Below the pieces are notes generated by a model that searched no databases, was not told the origin of the DNA, and saw only the letters and a program-made list of their open reading frames with translations. Positions 1 through 9,302 of a stretch of 64,000 nucleotides of DNA are shown in pieces. The stretch's first letter is position 1. Every line of letters starts with the position of its first letter. The DNA lies in NCBI GenBank assembly GCA_015069185.1, contig SVJB01000001.1, positions 62,001-126,000 of the forward strand, read 5' to 3'. The DNA is from Oscillospiraceae bacterium. Its GTDB lineage: Bacteria; Bacillota; Clostridia; UBA1212; UBA1255. The translations under genes were made by a program, and so were the position numbers.

Positions 1-30
1 ACTAATTCCACTATAAGAATGGTGATATGT

Positions 31-119
31 TTTCCCGGTGAATATTTCCCGGGAAATTTTTGACTCAAATACTTATATAATATATAATCTTAACACTTTT
101 AAATGAGTGATGTTTCCCG
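31..119. repeat. three TTTCCCG repeats around a promoter
   Basis: TTTCCCG occurs at 31-37, 45-51 and 113-119. The middle copy is part of a perfect 12-base palindrome, TTTCCCGGGAAA, at 45-56. Two copies lie just upstream of the -35 box at 60 and one lies downstream of the expected transcript start. This arrangement would suit a repressor or activator site, but no regulator is identified, so the role is inference. Confidence 0.4.
60..88 (+). promoter_or_regulatory. sigma-A-type promoter
   Basis: TTGACT at 60-65 and TATAAT at 83-88 are separated by exactly 17 bases. Transcription would start near 95 and give a leader of about 88 bases before the gene at 183. It probably also serves the SOD-like gene at 737. 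Confidence 0.7.
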
Positions 120-182
120 ATTTTCATTTCTCATGTAAGAGGCATTTTTTATTGTCAAATTACAAGGAGGTTTAATACAATT

Positions 183-680
183 ATGGATAATTATGAGAAT
201 CAGAACACAGAAGCACAGAACATGAAATTTAAATATGTGGTTAAGTTAAGGTTAGGCGAACTGTCTAAGGGGAAGAATGGTTGGTCCAAGCAAGCTAATA
301 TTATAAAGTGGAATAATGGACTATTTAAGTTGGATATCAGAGATTGGAATAATGATAAGCAGCAGATGAGAAGAGGTGTTACTCTGACAAAGAGTGAAGC
401 AGAACGACTAATATCATTGCTAAAGAACATAGATATGAGATTAATTGATGATTATGAAATAGAACGTACTGCTACAGTAACAATGCCTATCGCAAGAACT
501 GTCCCAGAGTGGCCGCAAGATGATAAATCATCCACTTTGATAAATCCAACAACCGGAAAAGAAATAACAAAAAATGCACAGGAGGAAACATCCTCAGCTA
601 TGTCAAATACTATAGATGATGCCGGTGAAAAAATTCCAATTATTGAAGGAGAACATGAGTTGTTTACAGAATCTGCATAA
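183..680 (+). CDS. PC4/YdbC-like single-stranded nucleic-acid-binding protein
   Basis: 165 residues. Residues about 15-85 fit the bacterial YdbC/PC4 family: a basic beta-rich segment (KFKYVVKLRLGELS, then WSKQANIIKWNNG), then LDIRDWNND, then a helix after GVTLTKSEAERLISLL. Family members bind single-stranded DNA or RNA and are thought to act in transcription or DNA metabolism. Residues about 95-165 are acidic, Thr/Ser-rich and probably disordered, an extension beyond the usual family length of roughly 70-80 residues. The start is ATG 183, with AAGGAGG about 14 bases upstream, a somewhat long spacing. The gene follows the promoter at 60 and precedes the SOD-like gene by 56 bases. The family call is firm; the cellular role is not shown by the sequence. 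Confidence 0.7.
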   Translation: MDNYENQNTEAQNMKFKYVVKLRLGELSKGKNGWSKQANIIKWNNGLFKLDIRDWNNDKQQMRRGVTLTKSEAERLISLLKNIDMRLIDDYEIERTATVTMPIARTVPEWPQDDKSSTLINPTTGKEITKNAQEETSSAMSNTIDDAGEKIPIIEGEHELFTESA

Positions 681-736
681 GCAAAGACGATGATAATCAT
701 CATAAAATATCATGTAATATTATTTTGGAGGCTACT

Positions 737-1141
737 ATGAAACAGGCTGTAAGCTACATTTTCGGTGCAGGTACAGCTCCGAAAGTAACAGGAATTGTAA
801 GAATACAGGATACTTTAGATGGATTTATTCGCGTAGACATAGACATAAAAGGATTAGAAAACAATGTATATGGTTTTCATATACATGAAAAAGGAGCATG
901 TGTAGATAATGTAGAAAAACCATTTGCCGCCAGTGGTGAGATATACACTAGTGGTGGCACAATGCCACCGCTAGTACCATCACGCGGAAGGGCTCGGATG
1001 ACATTTTATACAAGAGATTTAAATATAGATGATATAATAGGAAGGTCACTGATTATCCGCAAGGATAACAGTGACCATGATTCAAGAATTGCTTGTGGTA
1101 TTATTCGGAAAGTGATTTCCGGGAAGAAATCTTATTCATAA
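737..1141 (+). CDS. Cu/Zn superoxide dismutase-fold protein, probably not an active SOD
   Basis: 134 residues from ATG 737, with GGAGG at 727-731. Landmarks of the Cu/Zn SOD family are present: the GFHIHEKGAC segment carrying two copper-ligand histidines, the PFAASG loop, MPPLVPSRGRA in place of GDLPPL...G.A, IIGRSLII, and RIACGII at the C-terminus. The remaining ligands are missing. The zinc-loop histidines and aspartate are replaced (EIYTSGGT where GHYNP...HP.H.GD is expected), and the histidine that follows the IIGRSLII strand reads Arg-Lys. No signal peptide is visible. B. subtilis YojM is a known SOD-fold protein with lost ligands, so this is plausibly a structural or binding relative. 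The 3' end overlaps the convergent CotH-like gene by 10 bases. Confidence 0.7.
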   Translation: MKQAVSYIFGAGTAPKVTGIVRIQDTLDGFIRVDIDIKGLENNVYGFHIHEKGACVDNVEKPFAASGEIYTSGGTMPPLVPSRGRARMTFYTRDLNIDDIIGRSLIIRKDNSDHDSRIACGIIRKVISGKKSYS

Positions 1142-2994
1142 AAATTCAGAATATCATTAACGTAATGCAGAAAATAACCGGACTCACCGGAGCGTTTCTT
1201 TGCCCAGTAGGAAAGAGATTTATTGGTGTCTTCGGTTATTGCGATTTTCCATTGTTCGTATGTAAGATCTGCGGTCCATTGATGATCACCAAATGATTTT
1301 ACAAACATGCCAACTTTCATTTCATCTTTTATTGCTTTATAACATGTGTCAATCTGTTTTTGTAATTTTTCAGAAGGCCAATATTCTGTAGCTAACTTAA
1401 CACAGTAATCATAAAAACTTTTACGAAATCCTTCATTCTTTAAGCAGAAATGGAAAAGACCTTGGGTATATAAAGAATCCGGATATCTAGAATCTGATGT
1501 TGCTGGATATCCTACATTGGATTCAAAATCAAGATAGTTAACAAGTGTGAATCTGAAATTGGATGAATCTGCTAAATTGTATAATTCTATCGGTGTACCA
1601 TATGTCATGCCCATTGTATATCGTCCCATAGATAGGTCCTGATCCTTGAACATGAATCTCCATTTGCCATCAGTTTGTTCAATTGCAGGATCATATTCAC
1701 CTGTATATCTCCATACACGCAGATTGTTATGTGGCCAGTCAGTATTACAAATAAACAAGTTGATTGCATAATATTGCATCAAATTCTCCATGTCAATATA
1801 TTGAGCAGCTTCCTCATATGTATATAAACCTTTGTTAATATCTTCAAGTAAATTGCGGAATGCTTCAAGTTCATAAAACTTACCATTATCTTGAACATAA
1901 TAGAACCATGTACCATCATATCTACCGCCAAGAGAAGTATCCAGTTCGTTTGAAATCATAGAAATATTATCTGTATCTGTAATGCCATAAACATTTTCAA
2001 TATAATGTTCATCTTGTCTTTCTCTCATATTTAAAATACCATAGTATTCACCGTTTAAGAACACCACAACAGGGCGATATGCCATACCGTCAACTCTGTC
2101 GGCTGCTTTATCTTCGATAATAGAAGCTAACCCATCTCTTAGCAGAGTAGCACGATCTCCTTGTGATCCGGTAAAAACAGAGTCATTTCCACCATTGCGC
2201 AAAATAAATGAATCATATACAGCAAGCACTTCTCCGTTACTTGCCAGGCGTCCGGGGAATATTGTGTGATAAAATTTACCTGATCCATCAAAGATCTCTG
2301 TGCCAAAATATGATGATTTTCTGGCTGTTATTCTGAAGGATTTTTGCACCAATCCTCTGGAACTATTACCAAATAAGCGGATTCCTGCATCTTGTGCAAA
2401 TGCTAATTTGTTATTTGTTTCAATAAAACTAACATGAACAGGACGTTCCCATGCCTGTCCTTTTTTTCTGATGTTTTCGCGAAGAAGAATTCCGGTCTTT
2501 GAACCATACAAATTGTCTTCTTCAGTAACCAAAGAGATTACCGGCATATTAAATCTGTTTGAATCTTTTACTTGTATATATGTACCGGTCTGTACTTCTC
2601 CAACAATATCACCATTCTTATCAATACAGGCGGCACGTACAATTGTGACGCTGACATTCTTTGAATCGTCTTCAAAGTCTGTTTTAATACTATCATTGCA
2701 GGGAAGTTCGATTGGCCCTTCGTACTCATGTGATAACCAGTCCGGAATAGAAGGATTCAGTGTGTAACAAATTGCGTAACCCTTATCTTTGAATTCGTCG
2801 GGTAAAGTCATTTCCAGCTTCATTGTGCCTGTGAAAACTCCGCCAAGATCTGAAAATATCGGTTTTGTACCAGATGTATCAGTAGGTTTATTACCCGTAC
2901 CTGTTTTGCCCTTGAAATCACATCCGATAGTTGTTATTAAAACAATCATTAATAATGATATAAGAATTAAAAACATACAATTTCTTTTTATCAT
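1132..2994 (-). CDS. CotH-family lipoprotein (CotH kinase-like domain)
   Basis: 620 residues from the ATG whose complement is at 2992-2994, with GGAGG (complement at 3003-3007) upstream. A hydrophobic signal ends in a lipobox (LITTIGC), so it is a predicted membrane-anchored lipoprotein facing outward. After a Thr/Gly-rich linker, an N-terminal beta domain resembles those preceding CotH domains. The CotH core shows RLFGNSSRGLVQKSFRI, FILRNGGNDS, VVFLNGEYYGILNMRE, NTDWPHNNLRVWR and the acidic WRFMFKDQDLSMG motif. CotH proteins are atypical protein kinases of the spore coat, and CotH domains also occur in clostridial surface and cellulosomal proteins; here the lipobox argues for the cell surface. 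It lies 118 bases downstream of the CE2-type esterase on the same strand, possibly one transcript. Confidence 0.85.
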   Translation of the reverse strand: MIKRNCMFLILISLLMIVLITTIGCDFKGKTGTGNKPTDTSGTKPIFSDLGGVFTGTMKLEMTLPDEFKDKGYAICYTLNPSIPDWLSHEYEGPIELPCNDSIKTDFEDDSKNVSVTIVRAACIDKNGDIVGEVQTGTYIQVKDSNRFNMPVISLVTEEDNLYGSKTGILLRENIRKKGQAWERPVHVSFIETNNKLAFAQDAGIRLFGNSSRGLVQKSFRITARKSSYFGTEIFDGSGKFYHTIFPGRLASNGEVLAVYDSFILRNGGNDSVFTGSQGDRATLLRDGLASIIEDKAADRVDGMAYRPVVVFLNGEYYGILNMRERQDEHYIENVYGITDTDNISMISNELDTSLGGRYDGTWFYYVQDNGKFYELEAFRNLLEDINKGLYTYEEAAQYIDMENLMQYYAINLFICNTDWPHNNLRVWRYTGEYDPAIEQTDGKWRFMFKDQDLSMGRYTMGMTYGTPIELYNLADSSNFRFTLVNYLDFESNVGYPATSDSRYPDSLYTQGLFHFCLKNEGFRKSFYDYCVKLATEYWPSEKLQKQIDTCYKAIKDEMKVGMFVKSFGDHQWTADLTYEQWKIAITEDTNKSLSYWAKKRSGESGYFLHYVNDILNFYE

Positions 2995-3112
2995 TTTTGA
3001 ATCCTCCGAATAAAAACTCCCTTGATTATAGAACAAATATGTTACATTATCAAGGGAGTAAGTGGTCGGCTATTAAAGGGATAATTATTAAGTTTTCGTT
3101 AACAAGTGAGGA

Positions 3113-4210
3113 TCATAAAAGATTATTGAGAAAAGGTATTAATACATCTGCAGCATCCTGATTGCCTATGACACTTGGATGGGCTCCGCTGCCATCATTA
3201 TTTGCAGGTAACAAAAGAAAATAAAACCCTTTAGAATCTTCTCCTAATTGTTTAACAGCACGTTTAAATTCTATAGAACGTTCACCTTTTGCCATCATAC
3301 CCATACAAAAAACAATTTTAGAATCTTTATGTATTTCTCGGAGTTCGTTAGCTATCGCAATGATACCATCTATAAAATCGTTGCTATTAACACCTCTGTC
3401 ATTTGTTCCCAAATTCACAACTATGATATTAATTGATTTTTCCGTATCCCAACACTCAGTACCTCGTTCAAAATTAACATATTTATATATAGAAGCCAGA
3501 TGTATGCCTGTGCCTGTGCCGGGTGTAAGACTGGCGCCTCCTTGTGCTATAACAGAAAAATCTACATTTAATGCGCGACTTGTAATAAATGCATATGTTT
3601 GAGTTGCATCAGAGTTTACCGGTTCGCCTCCATCAATCCCGTTACGACCCAGGTTTCCAATTCCTGCTGTAATTGAATCTCCTAAAAATTCAATAGTAAA
3701 ATTTTTGGCAGGGGGCGCTGCCTCAAAAGTTCCTTTGAACGTTACCTTGTCAAATTCACAAAGAAAACCTTTTTGATTTTGTGTTTGCTTATATAGCTCA
3801 ATAGTATGTGAACCTCTAACTAAGTTTTCAACAATGATACAGGTTCCACTTATTCCTGTAAGCTTCAACCTATTTTCCTGCCGTACACCATCTACATATA
3901 CAGTAAAAAAGATCTCTGCTTCTGAATCCTTAGTATAATGCAGACTGACATCACCTTCGCAATTCACGTTAAATGAAAATCCTGATGCGCCCCAATCGCA
4001 GGCAAGACCTGTGTCGGTCAAGGGACATCTTCCTGAAATGTGAAAATAATTTATATTATCTTTAATAGAAAAATCTTTCATTGTGTAAATAACTCCTTCG
4101 TTTGCATTATCATTTTTTTGGTTTGTATTATCTTGATTACAAGAAAAGATCATTATACTTAACAATATAGTGGTAATTACTACAAACAGTTTTTTCCTGG
4201 CTGCGAACAT
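3113..4210 (-). CDS. CE2-like SGNH/GDSL esterase lipoprotein
   Basis: 365 residues. The N-terminus has a signal with lipobox ending IMIFSC, so it is a predicted surface lipoprotein. Residues about 45-165 form a jelly-roll-like module (FHISGRCPL, DWGASGFSFNV, FTVYVDG, LVRGSHTIELYKQ). From about 170 comes an SGNH hydrolase domain: FLGDSITAGIG (nucleophile Ser), QGGASL (block II Gly), VNLGTNDRG (block III Asn), and GAHPSV (catalytic His). This two-domain order matches carbohydrate esterase family 2, which removes acetyl groups from plant polysaccharides; the substrate here is inference. The start at 4210 has AGGAGG directly upstream. A moderate - strand promoter lies at 4247-4275. It is probably co-transcribed with the CotH lipoprotein. 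Confidence 0.85.
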   Translation of the reverse strand: MFAARKKLFVVITTILLSIMIFSCNQDNTNQKNDNANEGVIYTMKDFSIKDNINYFHISGRCPLTDTGLACDWGASGFSFNVNCEGDVSLHYTKDSEAEIFFTVYVDGVRQENRLKLTGISGTCIIVENLVRGSHTIELYKQTQNQKGFLCEFDKVTFKGTFEAAPPAKNFTIEFLGDSITAGIGNLGRNGIDGGEPVNSDATQTYAFITSRALNVDFSVIAQGGASLTPGTGTGIHLASIYKYVNFERGTECWDTEKSINIIVVNLGTNDRGVNSNDFIDGIIAIANELREIHKDSKIVFCMGMMAKGERSIEFKRAVKQLGEDSKGFYFLLLPANNDGSGAHPSVIGNQDAADVLIPFLNNLL

Positions 4211-4246
4211 TATAATATCCTCCTGATCCCGAATGTTTGTTCAGAT

Positions 4247-4275
4247 ATACTAAACTGTAATTAATCATAATGCAA
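4247..4275 (-). promoter_or_regulatory. candidate promoter for the esterase-CotH pair
   Basis: Read on the - strand: TTGCAT (complement 4270-4275), a 17-base spacer, TAGTAT (complement 4247-4252). Match to sigma-A is moderate. Confidence 0.45.
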
Positions 4276-4336
4276 TGAAAAAATGAGAACAAGGCAGAGA
4301 AAATACGATGTTGTGCCAATAACCGAATGAAATTTG

Positions 4337-4365
4337 TTGACATAATACATTTATGATGTTAAAAT
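4337..4365 (+). promoter_or_regulatory. sigma-A promoter of the rimP-nusA-infB operon
   Basis: TTGACA at 4337-4342 and TAAAAT at 4360-4365 with a 17-base spacer, close to consensus. The transcript would start near 4372, about 20 bases before the hairpin at 4394. Confidence 0.75.
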
Positions 4366-4393
4366 GTACAGGCAATTGTTTGATTGGACTTAC

Positions 4394-4420
4394 GAAAGAG
4401 TGGGAAATTCCCACTCTTTC
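4394..4420 (+). promoter_or_regulatory. perfect hairpin in the rimP leader
   Basis: A 13-base inverted repeat, GAAAGAGTGGGAA and its exact complement, surrounds one central base. In RNA it would fold into a stem of about 11 bp with a 5-base loop. It is followed by CATTG rather than a U run, so it does not look like an ordinary terminator. As I recall, comparable GAGTGGG...CCCACTC hairpins precede rimP in other Firmicutes, suggesting a conserved leader element; that needs alignment. Confidence 0.65.
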
Positions 4421-4464
4421 ATTGTTAAATAGGCAATGCAATTATTAAAGTAGGAGTGCTATAA

Positions 4465-4920
4465 ATGAGTGTTACAAAAGATGTAGCGGCATTAGCTCAA
4501 CCTGTCATAGAGGGTCTTAATATGGATCTGATTGATACAGAATATATAAAAGAGGGATCAAAATGGGTACTTCGTTTATATATTGATAAAGATGGTGGAG
4601 TAGGCCTTGATGACTGTCAGCTGGTGAGTGAAGCATTAAATGATTTACTTGATGGCGCTGACATTATTAAAACTCCTTACACCTTTGAAGTTTCTTCTCC
4701 CGGACTTGATCGTCCACTTAAAACGGATAAAGATTTTCAAAGATATAAGGGCGACATGGTGGAGGTACATTTGTATGCTCCTATAAATGGCAGTAAATTA
4801 TATACAGGTACACTGCATGATCGAAAAGATGGCATGATAACCATAGTATGTGAAGAAAAAGAAATTACATTTGCTGAAAAAGACATAGCAAAGATTAACA
4901 GGGCAATTATTTGGAATTGA
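4465..4920 (+). CDS. rimP: ribosome maturation factor RimP
   Basis: 151 residues, the usual family length. RimP is needed for maturation of the 30S subunit. The N-terminal alpha/beta domain runs to about residue 80 and holds the family signature VSSPGLDRPL around residues 77-86. The C-terminal SH3-like barrel follows (about 90-150, GDMVEVHLYAPINGSKLYTGTLHD). Start ATG 4465 follows a TAGGAG ribosome-binding site. It is the first gene of the transcription/translation operon, 20 bases before nusA, which is the classic neighbour. Confidence 0.96.
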   Translation: MSVTKDVAALAQPVIEGLNMDLIDTEYIKEGSKWVLRLYIDKDGGVGLDDCQLVSEALNDLLDGADIIKTPYTFEVSSPGLDRPLKTDKDFQRYKGDMVEVHLYAPINGSKLYTGTLHDRKDGMITIVCEEKEITFAEKDIAKINRAIIWN

Positions 4921-4940
4921 TTTTATCGGAGGTTTTAGAA

Positions 4941-6113
4941 ATGAGTGCAGAATTATTATTTGCCTTAAATGAATTGGAAAAAGAGAAAGGCATTGACAAA
5001 GAAATTATTATTCAAGCTATTGAAGAAGCTTTGAATACTTCTTACGGACATGAGGAAGATGATACAAATACACGTGTTGAATTCAACCGTGACACAGGAG
5101 ATATTAAGGTGTTTGCTCAAAAAGAAGTTGTTGAGACAGTATGGAATGATGCTACAGAGCTGTCAATTGCAGAGGCACGAGAGATCGACCCGGAATTTGA
5201 GATCGGTGATTTGGCTGAATTTGAGATCACTCCCAAGAATTATGGTCGTCTTGCAGCGCAAAAAGCAAAGCAAATTATTATTCAAAAGCTTCGTGAAGAA
5301 GAAAGATCCAAGATTTACGGACAGTTTATTGCCAAAGAGAAAGAAGTAGTTACAGGCACTGTTCAGCGTATTGAAATAAAAGAAAACCGTGACGGTACTA
5401 AAGAAAAGATTATACATGTTGATCTTGGACGTATTGAAGGAATAATGTTACCATCTGAACAGATTCCGGGTGAAACATACAAAGTGTATGATAGAATTAA
5501 GGCGTATGTACTTGAGGTAAAGGATAAGGGCTTTAAGAGTAAAGAGCCAGTTGTAATGATCTCAAGAAGTCATCCTAATCTTGTAAAGAGACTTCTTGAA
5601 ATGGAAGTACCGGAGATCGCTGATGGTACTGTTGAGATAGTAAATATTGCACGTGAGCCGGGATCAAGAACAAAAATATCAGTATACTCAAAAGATGAAA
5701 ATGTTGAGCCGGTTGGTGCGTGTGTTGGTCAGAAGGGTATGCGTATCCAGGTAGTTGTTGATGAACTCAAAGGAGAGCGCATTGATGTAATTAAATGGAG
5801 TCCATATGCTGATGATCTTATCGCCAGCAGTTTGAGTCCCGCAAAAGTAGCAAGAGTATTTATTGAAGAGTCAGATGCCAGTGCAACTGTAGTCGTAGAA
5901 GATAAGCAGTTATCACTTGCTATTGGTAAAGAAGGACAGAATGTAAGACTTGCAGCAAAGCTTACAGGCTGGAGAATTGACATTAAGAGCTTGTCACAGA
6001 TCTGTGCTAACGTAGAAGAGGAATTGTTTAATGATGCAGCACTTTCAGAAGCACAGAGTGCAGACAGTTCTCCATATGATGAAAACGGAAATTTTGATCC
6101 GGATCTTATATAA
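4941..6113 (+). CDS. nusA: transcription termination/antitermination factor NusA
   Basis: 390 residues. NusA binds RNA polymerase and nascent RNA and tunes pausing, termination and antitermination. The N-terminal RNAP-binding domain spans about 1-125, an S1 domain about 130-200 (VVTGTVQRIEIKEN... HVDLGRIEGIMLPSEQ), and two KH domains follow, with CVGQKGMRIQ and the GXXG-type IGKEGQNVRLAAKLTGW. There is only a short acidic tail, as in Firmicutes, without the C-terminal repeats of E. coli. An earlier in-frame ATG-like start at 4911 overlaps rimP, but ATG 4941 has CGGAGG at 4928-4932 and gives the family N-terminus, so 4941 is chosen. Confidence 0.96.
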   Translation: MSAELLFALNELEKEKGIDKEIIIQAIEEALNTSYGHEEDDTNTRVEFNRDTGDIKVFAQKEVVETVWNDATELSIAEAREIDPEFEIGDLAEFEITPKNYGRLAAQKAKQIIIQKLREEERSKIYGQFIAKEKEVVTGTVQRIEIKENRDGTKEKIIHVDLGRIEGIMLPSEQIPGETYKVYDRIKAYVLEVKDKGFKSKEPVVMISRSHPNLVKRLLEMEVPEIADGTVEIVNIAREPGSRTKISVYSKDENVEPVGACVGQKGMRIQVVVDELKGERIDVIKWSPYADDLIASSLSPAKVARVFIEESDASATVVVEDKQLSLAIGKEGQNVRLAAKLTGWRIDIKSLSQICANVEEELFNDAALSEAQSADSSPYDENGNFDPDLI

Positions 6114-6129
6114 TATCAGGAAGTGATTT

Positions 6130-6423
6130 TTGTTGAAAACAAAGAAAATACCTTTAAGGCGTTGTGTGGCGTGCTTTGAATCAAAGCCAAAACAAGAGCT
6201 TTTGAGAATTGTACGTAAAGCAAATGATGGTGAGATTATCCTTGATACAACAGGGAAAGCAAACGGCAGAGGTGCATATATTTGTCCGGACCCGGAGTGT
6301 TTCACCAAAATGGAAAAAGGAAACAAATTATCTAAAGAATTTGAAACAGAAATTAACCTGAGTGTATACAGTAAATTAAAAGAACAATTTGATTTACTGC
6401 AGGATGTAAGGAGAGAGAAATAA
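6130..6423 (+). CDS. rnpM: RNase P modulator RnpM (YlxR)
   Basis: 97 residues. The small basic YlxR fold is clear: [23 protein letters not shown], then [20 protein letters not shown]. subtilis RnpM (YlxR) binds RNase P RNA and modulates its activity. The start is unusual: two consecutive TTG codons (6130 and 6133) after AGGAAG at 6118-6123; the first is annotated, and no ATG is available in frame nearby. The stop overlaps the infB start by one base (TAATG), implying translational coupling. It lies in its conserved position between nusA and infB. Confidence 0.93.
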   Translation: MLKTKKIPLRRCVACFESKPKQELLRIVRKANDGEIILDTTGKANGRGAYICPDPECFTKMEKGNKLSKEFETEINLSVYSKLKEQFDLLQDVRREK

Positions 6424-9302
6424 TGAGTGAGAAAAAAACAAACAGTAAGAAAAATGATGTTGTTATATTAAAACGAGTTGTTGTCGATTCTAAGACTCCG
6501 TCAGTATCAGATGATGCACAGCAGAAAAATAGTAAGAAGAGTCAGAAGGTAAGCAGTGTTGCTTCTTCCGGACTTAGAAGTGGATATGAAGTTAGAAAAA
6601 CAACTGACGATACTTACCAGACTACTTCTGTTGATAATACTACATCTAATAAATCTTCAGCGACAGTTGATTCTGCTTTTGCAACAGCGGCACCTGCTGC
6701 TCCTACAGTAAGACGAGTTAAGAGAATTGCCAAGGACGCTCCTGCGGCTGCTCCTACAGAAACCCCTGTAGCTGCTCCTGTTGAGGAAAAGAAGCTTTCT
6801 TACGAAGCTGATGAGCCGGAGATGCCAATCAGCATAGCGCCTAATGTTAAGAGAGTAAAGAAATTAACTGAAGAAGTAAAGAAAGTAGAAAAAGAAACAG
6901 ATACTAAAACAGTTAAAACTGAAGAAGAACTTTCAAAAACAACAACAGCAGAGGCAAATAATATTGGCTATGGTGAGATGATATACAGAGAAGAAATCGA
7001 GGTTACATTGAAGCCTGTTGCTATGCCTGTAACCGAGGAAAAACCTGTAATAAACGAAACTCCTGTAAGGGCACAAAACGCGCCGCAAGGACAAAGAAGA
7101 CCTCAGGGAACTTCTCCTCAAGGCACTCGTGATAATATGCGTCAGGCAGGAAAAGATATCAATCGTGATAATAAATTCCAACCAGGCGGAATGTCCAGGC
7201 CAAAAGGTTTTGCTTCGATTGATGCCCCGGTTGTCACATCCAACGAACCTAAACGTGACTACTCTAATAAGATTTATGAAAAAACAGCTAAAATAGATAA
7301 ATTAGCAAAGAAAGAGAATAGAGAACGTCCGACTTCTGCGCCTGCGAAAGATAAATATCGCAGTGCTAAACAACTTGTTGGTGAATCGAAATCTCTTTCA
7401 GACGTATATAGTGATGATCACCACACATCGTATGATGAGGATATGGGTTATGGACGTCGAGGCGGATCCAAAGTCCGCAAGGATTCAAAGAAGGATAAGT
7501 ATGCATCTATTCGTGATATGATGCCAACCCAGACAGCAGTACTCACAAATGTAAAGATTCAGGATAACATTACTGTAAAAGAATTTGCTGAAGCCATCAA
7601 GAAATCTGCAGCAGATGTTATAAAGAAGCTGATGTTAATGGGTGTTATGGCAACGCAGAACCAAGTAATTGACATTGATACAGCTACACTCATTGCTTCT
7701 GAATACGGAATTACTGTTGAGAAACAAGTCGTTGTAACAGACGAGGATATTCTGTTTGAAGATCCTGAAGATCAGGAAATGGACGATTCATATGTGGAGA
7801 GACCTCCTGTTGTTGTTGTAATGGGACACGTTGACCATGGTAAGACATCACTTCTTGATGCAATCCGCTCTACCAGTGTTACTTCAGGTGAAGCAGGCGG
7901 TATCACACAGCATATTGGTGCTTACATGGTACGTATTAATGATCGTAAGATAACTTTCTTAGACACACCGGGACACGAAGCTTTCACATCTATGAGAGCA
8001 AGAGGTGCACAGGTAACAGACGTTGCTATTATTGTTGTTGCTGCTGATGATGGTGTAAAGCCTCAAACAGTCGAGGCAATCAATCATGCCAAGGCAGCTA
8101 ACGTATCAATCGTAGTTGCGGTTAACAAGATTGATAAACAAGGCGTAAATATTGACAAGGTAATGACAGAAATGGCAGAGCATGAGATTGTTCCGGAAGA
8201 ATGGGGTGGAGACGTGCCTTTCGTACCTGTTTCAGCTAAAACCGGTGAAAATATAGAGCTCCTCTTAGAAACAGTATTACTCTGTGCTGATGTACTTGAG
8301 CTTAAAGCCAGTCCCACAAAACAGGCAAAGGGTACAATTATTGAAGCGAAGCTTGATAAAAATATCGGTCCTGTTGCTACTTTACTGGTACAAAGGGGTA
8401 CACTCAAGCTTGGTGATGCAATTATCTCCGGTACAGCATTTGGACATGTCAGAACAATGACAGATGATAAAGGAAATAGCATAAAGAAAGCTACTCCTTC
8501 TACACCTGTAGAGATCACAGGTTTGCAGGAAGTGCCGGTTGCCGGTGAAGTTTTCTATGCAATAAAGGATGAAAAGGTAGCAAAACACCTTGCAGAACAG
8601 CGTAAATCACAAATGCGCGAGAGCACAATAAGAGCGCAGGCTAAGGTATCTCTTGATGATCTCTTTAATCAGATTCAGGCCGGCGATGTAAAGGATCTTA
8701 ATATTATCGTTAAGGCAGATGTTGTTGGTAGTGTTGAGGCAGTAAAACAATCACTTCAGAAGCTGACAACAAACGAAGTAAAAGTAAATATTATTCACGG
8801 TGCAGTAGGTAGCGTAACAGAATCGGATATTCAGCTTGCATCTGTATCTAATGCAATTATTATCGGATTCAACGTAAGACCTGCAGCTAATATTACAGAG
8901 AGTGCTAAGGATGCCGGTGTTGATATCAGACTCTACAGTGTAATTTACGACGCAATCGAAGATGTTAAGGCTGCTATGATCGGTATGCTGGATCCGGAGT
9001 ATAAAGAAAACGTAACGGGACATATTGAAGTAAGACAGACATTCAAAGTGTCAGGTGTTGGTACAATTGCCGGCGGATATGTTACAGATGGTAAAGTGCT
9101 CAGGCATTCAGATGTACGTATTGTACGTGATGGTATTGTTGTATACCAAGGCAAGCTTGCATCACTTAAGAGATTTAAAGATGATGTTAAGGAAGTCGCA
9201 CAAGGCTTTGAGTGTGGTTTGTCATTTGAGAATTATAACGATATCAAAGAAGGCGATGTAGTAGAAGCCTACATCATGGAAGAGGTTAAACGCAATGGAT
9301 AG
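6423..9302 (+). CDS. infB: translation initiation factor IF-2
   Basis: 959 residues. IF-2 is the GTPase that places initiator tRNA on the ribosome. A long charged, Ala/Pro/Lys-rich N-terminal part (about 1-350) is followed by the IF2_N domain (about 355-435, [21 protein letters not shown]). The G domain has GHVDHGKT from residue 468, DTPGHEAF near 515 and NKID near 568; domains II-IV follow. ATG 6423 overlaps the rnpM stop and has AAGGAG upstream. Its end overlaps rbfA by 8 bases. The L7Ae-like ylxQ gene, common between rnpM and infB in Firmicutes, is not present. Confidence 0.97.
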   Translation: MSEKKTNSKKNDVVILKRVVVDSKTPSVSDDAQQKNSKKSQKVSSVASSGLRSGYEVRKTTDDTYQTTSVDNTTSNKSSATVDSAFATAAPAAPTVRRVKRIAKDAPAAAPTETPVAAPVEEKKLSYEADEPEMPISIAPNVKRVKKLTEEVKKVEKETDTKTVKTEEELSKTTTAEANNIGYGEMIYREEIEVTLKPVAMPVTEEKPVINETPVRAQNAPQGQRRPQGTSPQGTRDNMRQAGKDINRDNKFQPGGMSRPKGFASIDAPVVTSNEPKRDYSNKIYEKTAKIDKLAKKENRERPTSAPAKDKYRSAKQLVGESKSLSDVYSDDHHTSYDEDMGYGRRGGSKVRKDSKKDKYASIRDMMPTQTAVLTNVKIQDNITVKEFAEAIKKSAADVIKKLMLMGVMATQNQVIDIDTATLIASEYGITVEKQVVVTDEDILFEDPEDQEMDDSYVERPPVVVVMGHVDHGKTSLLDAIRSTSVTSGEAGGITQHIGAYMVRINDRKITFLDTPGHEAFTSMRARGAQVTDVAIIVVAADDGVKPQTVEAINHAKAANVSIVVAVNKIDKQGVNIDKVMTEMAEHEIVPEEWGGDVPFVPVSAKTGENIELLLETVLLCADVLELKASPTKQAKGTIIEAKLDKNIGPVATLLVQRGTLKLGDAIISGTAFGHVRTMTDDKGNSIKKATPSTPVEITGLQEVPVAGEVFYAIKDEKVAKHLAEQRKSQMRESTIRAQAKVSLDDLFNQIQAGDVKDLNIIVKADVVGSVEAVKQSLQKLTTNEVKVNIIHGAVGSVTESDIQLASVSNAIIIGFNVRPAANITESAKDAGVDIRLYSVIYDAIEDVKAAMIGMLDPEYKENVTGHIEVRQTFKVSGVGTIAGGYVTDGKVLRHSDVRIVRDGIVVYQGKLASLKRFKDDVKEVAQGFECGLSFENYNDIKEGDVVEAYIMEEVKRNG

